The position numbers and the translations under genes are program-made. From the NCBI GenBank assembly GCA_964477345.1, contig CAYZDL010000001.1:1-64000 (forward strand): DNA of 64,000 bases, given 5' to 3'. Shown in pieces: positions 60,676 through 64,000 of the stretch. The first letter of the stretch is position 1, and every line of letters starts with the position of its first letter. Source of the DNA: JAJZEO01 sp964477345. Lineage in GTDB: Bacteria > Chlamydiota > Chlamydiia > Chlamydiales > 2-12-FULL-49-11. The notes beneath the pieces were generated by a model. It was given only the letters and a program-made list of their open reading frames with translations. It was not told the origin of the DNA and did no database searches.

Positions 60676-61781
60676 TTGTCCTCATATTTAACTAGGTTTA
60701 GGTAGGTGTGGACGAGATCGAAGGTGGTCATGAGAGCTCTTCTCCTTTCCCCTTCAATGACTCTTCTTGCTTCGGGGATTTTGAGATCATCCAATGTTGA
60801 CTTATCGTCAAATGGAGGACCCTTGGCCACATCGGCAAGAATGACTTCCCTAATTGAGGTTCTTGCTACCTCTCCACAAATTTGCTCGGGAGTCCCTTTT
60901 AAAGTCCCTTCGACGACTAAGACCATTCTATCACCACTCGGTCGTTCTTGAAGTAGCCTCCCCTCTTCAAAAAAGGCAAAGGGTACTGCTCCCCTCATAA
61001 TCGATTTAAGAGCAATAAGAACCCCTTTCTCCTCAACTTGATCGAGCATGGTCACCACTTCAAAATAGTGACAGCTAAAGTGCTTTGGTTCATACCCATT
61101 TGACAATTGGGGCCGGAAAATTTGCTCCTCCCTACTCATCCTTTTGGCTAACTCATCCTTGGCTAAAAAATGCATGTATTGAATTGAGTGCTTAGAATGG
61201 GTAACTTGACTCTGATTAAATAGGCATTGCCTAATTGAAGAGTCGATAGAACCTATCTTCTTAGTGATTTTTTCGAGATTAGAAATGGTGCTGTAGACCT
61301 TTCGTACACCCTCTGCATCTGTGTCTCGAATACAGGTGACTGTTAATAAACGGGCGTGGAGCAAAAATTCGACTTCTCTAGATATCCTCAATTCTCTAAG
61401 CACACTTTTGAAAAAAGCAGCACACCCCTCTCGAGGTAAACTCTTCTGACTACTTCTATCATTCACCTGCTTTTTGATCTTTTGGCAGGTTTTTTCTAAT
61501 TCGGCTAACTGATTTAATACAGGTAGCGTTGAAAAATAGACCAGGATCGCAACCCGGCTCTGACAAGCTTCATCAGCAGGGTTTGAGTCAAACTCTTTAA
61601 ACCTCTCCTTTGAAAAGCATTTAAACGTATCGACCGCTAAATTAGCTATTAATTCAACAAGAGCCAAAACGGTTGCAGGGTTATCGATGTTCCTATCTTC
61701 GATGCGATGAACAAGTTCATCTGATAATAACGTATTTGCAAGCAGACACGAGTCTGCTGCTGCACAAAGTGCCGAAGCCAT
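60672..61781 (-). CDS. hypothetical protein, no recognised family
   Basis: 369 residues, soluble, largely helical, Cys- and Arg-rich (SALCAAADSCLLANTLLSDE; RISREVEFLLHARLLTVTCI; LVVEGTLKGTPEQICGEVAR). No signal peptide or transmembrane segment; it reads like a cytoplasmic or secreted effector-type protein. ATG 61781 behind AGGATA. Coupled to the peptide transporter by a 4-bp overlap. Confidence 0.65.
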   Translation of the reverse strand: MASALCAAADSCLLANTLLSDELVHRIEDRNIDNPATVLALVELIANLAVDTFKCFSKERFKEFDSNPADEACQSRVAILVYFSTLPVLNQLAELEKTCQKIKKQVNDRSSQKSLPREGCAAFFKSVLRELRISREVEFLLHARLLTVTCIRDTDAEGVRKVYSTISNLEKITKKIGSIDSSIRQCLFNQSQVTHSKHSIQYMHFLAKDELAKRMSREEQIFRPQLSNGYEPKHFSCHYFEVVTMLDQVEEKGVLIALKSIMRGAVPFAFFEEGRLLQERPSGDRMVLVVEGTLKGTPEQICGEVARTSIREVILADVAKGPPFDDKSTLDDLKIPEARRVIEGERRRALMTTFDLVHTYLNLVKYEDK

Positions 61782-62100
61782 AATATATCCTTTTATTTAT
61801 GTTTTTTTGAGTTACTAGTTATAGATTAGCGTGAGCTACGCCAATAGAAGCGCCATCTAGTGGCAGTATTATTAGAAAGTGATAAATTTATAAAAAAATC
61901 CATAATTCACCTCAGAATCTGAGATTTATCCTTATGTTGTTTTGGTCTAATTTTTTGTGAATAAAATGGGCATCAAAGTGCCAGATGGGGACCTAGGTAC
62001 TAGCGCCACCAAGAAGAAAATGAAGGAGTCTTTGTAATAGTATCTCTTTTCATGCGGGCGATTATATCAGTTAAACTCTGAAATTTTCAATATATAAAAA
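61782..62100. other. intergenic stretch, no supported gene
   Basis: A short frame at 61966-62037 (MGIKVPDGDLGTSATKKKMK, then stop; 23 codons) is too short to call. I see no terminator or structured RNA that I can name. The two flanking genes are on the minus strand, so this must contain the promoter for the 61781 gene. Confidence 0.5.
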
Positions 62101-62994
62101 TTATTTTAACCTGTCCACAGTAAATCCAACTTCTGAATAGAAGACCCCGTCCTTAGTCTTTTCTACCGCAAATTGAATATAATTGACTATGTTCTCTGGC
62201 AGGTGGTTAAGATCAAAAAAGTCCCATCCCCCGCACTTAAGGGGCTCGAGATTTGTCACGGTCCCTGAATAGCGATGGCACTCGAAAAAAATGTCTATAT
62301 TGAGTCTATCATCCGACTTCCTATGCATGATGTGAACGCACTTCAAATCTTGTGGTTCGATCGTGATCCCTACCTCTTCCTCGGCTTCTCGGATCATCGC
62401 AAAAGAGGCGCTTTCCCCTTCTTCAACGTGTCCTGATACAAGGCCCAGGTAGCCATCTTTGTAGCCGGTGTTTTGTCTCAATCCGAGGCAGATCATATTG
62501 CCGTCTCTTAGCATTAGGTATGAGCTGATGGTCGCCTTGGGTCTTCTTTTTGACTTAAGGTACCGTTGAACTTGTAAGAACGGCTCTACTCCAGCAAGCA
62601 TAATATCAAGCTCCAATACAGCCTCGTCATCAACCCAAACGTATTGATCATGCTCATTAGAGAGGATCACTTCGGGCATTTCATTCAGAGAGATATAATG
62701 GATATAGAAACCAAAGGAGCCATATTTGGTTTTCATGTATAGCGGCTTTAAGTACTTGATTGTATGAAGAGCTACCTTAATCCCCGTCTCTTCTTCTAAT
62801 TCTCGCATAGCACCAAAGAGGATCTCTTCGCCTGGCTCTACTTTTCCTCCGGGAACGCACCATTCACCGGCAAAATGAGGTGGGGTAGCTCGTCGTAGAA
62901 ACAAAAATTTTCCGTTACATTCGACATAGACAGCAGCCACTTTGAGTTCTTCAACGAATCCTTCTGTTATGGTTTCAGAAACTGTATAAGACAT
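62101..62994 (-). CDS. double Nudix hydrolase
   Basis: 297 residues with two complete Nudix domains. Box 1 (about residue 48): GGKVEPGEEILFGAMRELEE-ETG. Box 2 (about residue 190): SGHVEEGESASFAMIREAEE-EVG. Each half has the flanking strands (FLFLRRATPPHFAGEWCVPG; ICLGLRQNTGYKDGYLGLVS). Single-domain proteins are usual, so this is a tandem fusion. Substrate unknown; the two halves may act on different nucleotides. ATG 62994. Confidence 0.88.
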   Translation of the reverse strand: MSYTVSETITEGFVEELKVAAVYVECNGKFLFLRRATPPHFAGEWCVPGGKVEPGEEILFGAMRELEEETGIKVALHTIKYLKPLYMKTKYGSFGFYIHYISLNEMPEVILSNEHDQYVWVDDEAVLELDIMLAGVEPFLQVQRYLKSKRRPKATISSYLMLRDGNMICLGLRQNTGYKDGYLGLVSGHVEEGESASFAMIREAEEEVGITIEPQDLKCVHIMHRKSDDRLNIDIFFECHRYSGTVTNLEPLKCGGWDFFDLNHLPENIVNYIQFAVEKTKDGVFYSEVGFTVDRLK

Positions 62995-63097
62995 TTCCCC
63001 CTCCTAGCTAAGTGCAAACAGCCTAGCAGACTTCCTTCTTTTCTTGCAAAAACTTAGGAGAATGAGGTAACCTACTCCTCCTAACCTGGGGGTATTT

Positions 63098-63553
63098 GTG
63101 CTAAAAAAAATTTGTATTGGTTGCCTCTCTTTACTTGTAAGCTCAGCTCTTTCTGCTGATCAGCCGTTGCAATCAACCCTTGATCAAGATTCGATGCTTT
63201 TGATTGATTTCGTCGATATTCGTGATGCAAGAGCCGAAGAACTTCTCAATATCATGGAAGGAAAACTGCAAAACTTAGCAATCCATTTTCCCAAAGGGGT
63301 GAATATCCCCCTTAAACCAAAAATCAATGGCGATTTTTTCGATTTGGTCGGAGATGATGCCAAGCTTATGCTGGAAGTCAAAAAAGATCTCTATGTTCGT
63401 TCATATGAGGGCTCTCTTTTATTCAGCTCGGACTTGAAAGAGTGGAAAAGTTTAGAGACTTTTATCACAGGGAGCATTTCTGCGGAGTTGGTAAAGAATG
63501 AATCGGGTCCATTTTTTGCTGCCGTCGAAGCTAAAATCCTTCAAAGACAATGA
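63098..63553 (+). CDS. exported hypothetical protein
   Basis: 151 residues, GTG start behind GGGGGT. Signal peptide LKKICIGCLSLLVSSALSAD. The mature part is alpha/beta (LLIDFVDIRDARAEELLNIM; SGPFFAAVEAKIL). Not recognised. Its stop overlaps the ATG of the downstream P-loop gene (ATGA), so both are expressed together. Confidence 0.7.
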   Translation: MLKKICIGCLSLLVSSALSADQPLQSTLDQDSMLLIDFVDIRDARAEELLNIMEGKLQNLAIHFPKGVNIPLKPKINGDFFDLVGDDAKLMLEVKKDLYVRSYEGSLLFSSDLKEWKSLETFITGSISAELVKNESGPFFAAVEAKILQRQ

Positions 63554-64000
63554 CCGGTCAAAACTATCGAATCGCTATAGTCGGGACGAGCGGCTCTGGT
63601 AAATCGACTTTAGCAAAACAGATTAGTGAAATTTTGCAATGCGACCATATTGAGCTCGATGGTTATGCTTGGATGCCTAATTGGGTAAAAAAAGACGATA
63701 AAGCCTTTGTGGAAGATGTCTCTTTAGCTTGTAGTCGTACCCGTTGGGTCGCATGTGGAAATTATTCGATCACACAGAGGGTTGTTTGGAGCCAAGCAAC
63801 TCATCTTGTTTGGCTAAGGCTCCCCTTCCCCGTTGTCTTTTGGAGAATTTTTAAAAGAACCATGAGACTTATTTTTCGTAAAGAGCCGATCGCTGGGGGG
63901 AACTTTGAGACCTTTTGGCGACAATTTTTCACCAAGTATTCAATTTTCCTGTGGATTTTCAAAACTCATTGGAGTCGTGTTCCGATATATTCAAAGATTA
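63550..64000 (+). CDS. P-loop nucleotide kinase-like protein, 3' end outside window
   Basis: 150 residues visible. Walker A GTSGSGKST at residues 11-19, then HIELDGYAWMPNWVKKDD and WVACGNYSITQRVVWSQATH, the pattern of small adenylate-kinase-like/FlaR-type ATPases (DNA topology modulation proteins). Basic segment RLIFRKEPIAGG near the end. The ORF runs off the window. ATG 63550 overlaps the preceding stop. Confidence 0.8.
   Translation, partial: MTGQNYRIAIVGTSGSGKSTLAKQISEILQCDHIELDGYAWMPNWVKKDDKAFVEDVSLACSRTRWVACGNYSITQRVVWSQATHLVWLRLPFPVVFWRIFKRTMRLIFRKEPIAGGNFETFWRQFFTKYSIFLWIFKTHWSRVPIYSKI

Noticed and set aside
1..64000. CRISPR array, insertion sequence with transposase, prophage or rRNA
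   Set aside because: No repeat-spacer pattern, transposase, phage structural gene or rRNA was found. The only large repeat is the 474-bp pair.

Overview
The window reads like a draft-genome scaffold (one 10-N gap at 41305-41314) from a moderately AT-rich, host-associated Gram-negative bacterium. An environmental member of the Chlamydiota is my best guess, but it is an inference. It rests on the gene mix: a BrnQ carrier, eukaryote-like mitochondrial-carrier-type proteins, a eukaryote-type inositol oxygenase, polymorphic toxin/immunity modules, many enzymes carrying export signals, many decayed genes, and a tRNA gene without an encoded CCA. No rRNA, ribosomal-protein or type III secretion gene lies in the window to settle the phylum.

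Layout. 1-3.2 kb: phosphoketolase (5' end outside the window) coupled to acetate kinase. 3.2-6.6 kb, minus strand: RlmI-like methyltransferase, 14-TM drug efflux pump and PAP2 phosphatase. 6.6-8.8 kb: a recognisable promoter, a TPP riboswitch, an MHS-type MFS transporter and an overlapping mitochondrial-carrier-like protein. 8.9-20.1 kb: kinase-like, LysE, two exported EEP phosphodiesterases, histidine phosphatase, Asd, exported Nudix enzymes, bicupin, GNAT and hydrolase genes, with a toxin-tail/immunity remnant at 14.0-14.7 kb. 20.1-23.4 kb: photolyase, SDR-DUF2867 and DUF2177. 23.4-34.0 kb: an accessory region of hypothetical membrane and exported proteins, two toxin/immunity cassettes, and a 474-bp direct repeat bracketing a 4.6-kb segment next to tRNA-Met. 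34.0-39.6 kb: exported nucleoside phosphorylase, DUF4239, exported methyltransferase with a decayed GT17 gene, GNAT, RlmN, DoxX. 39.6-44.3 kb: cyoABCDE bo3 quinol oxidase operon on the minus strand. 44.4-45.4 kb: RHS fragment plus orphan immunity gene, then a dead SDR. 45.3-52 kb: SpoU methyltransferase fused to a winged-helix-like tail, a large orphan protein, a START/MarR/Nudix operon, YbaK and PAS-HTH regulator divergent from an aminotransferase. 52-64 kb: a second carrier-like protein with DUF2000, exported inositol oxygenase, VOC, BrnQ, two tandem M48 proteases, a POT transporter, a double-Nudix protein and a P-loop kinase.

How the genes fit together. Phosphoketolase plus AckA can yield ATP from sugar phosphates through acetyl phosphate, and the bo3 oxidase supplies respiration. 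Transporters (TPP-controlled MFS and carrier, BrnQ, POT) fit a scavenging life inside or near a host. At least four toxin/immunity modules, mostly truncated, and about ten pseudogenes show a genome being rearranged and eroded. The most novel signals are the TPP-riboswitch operon containing a mitochondrial-carrier-like protein, the tRNA-associated duplication around a toxin module, and the concentration of nucleotide-handling enzymes with export signals.
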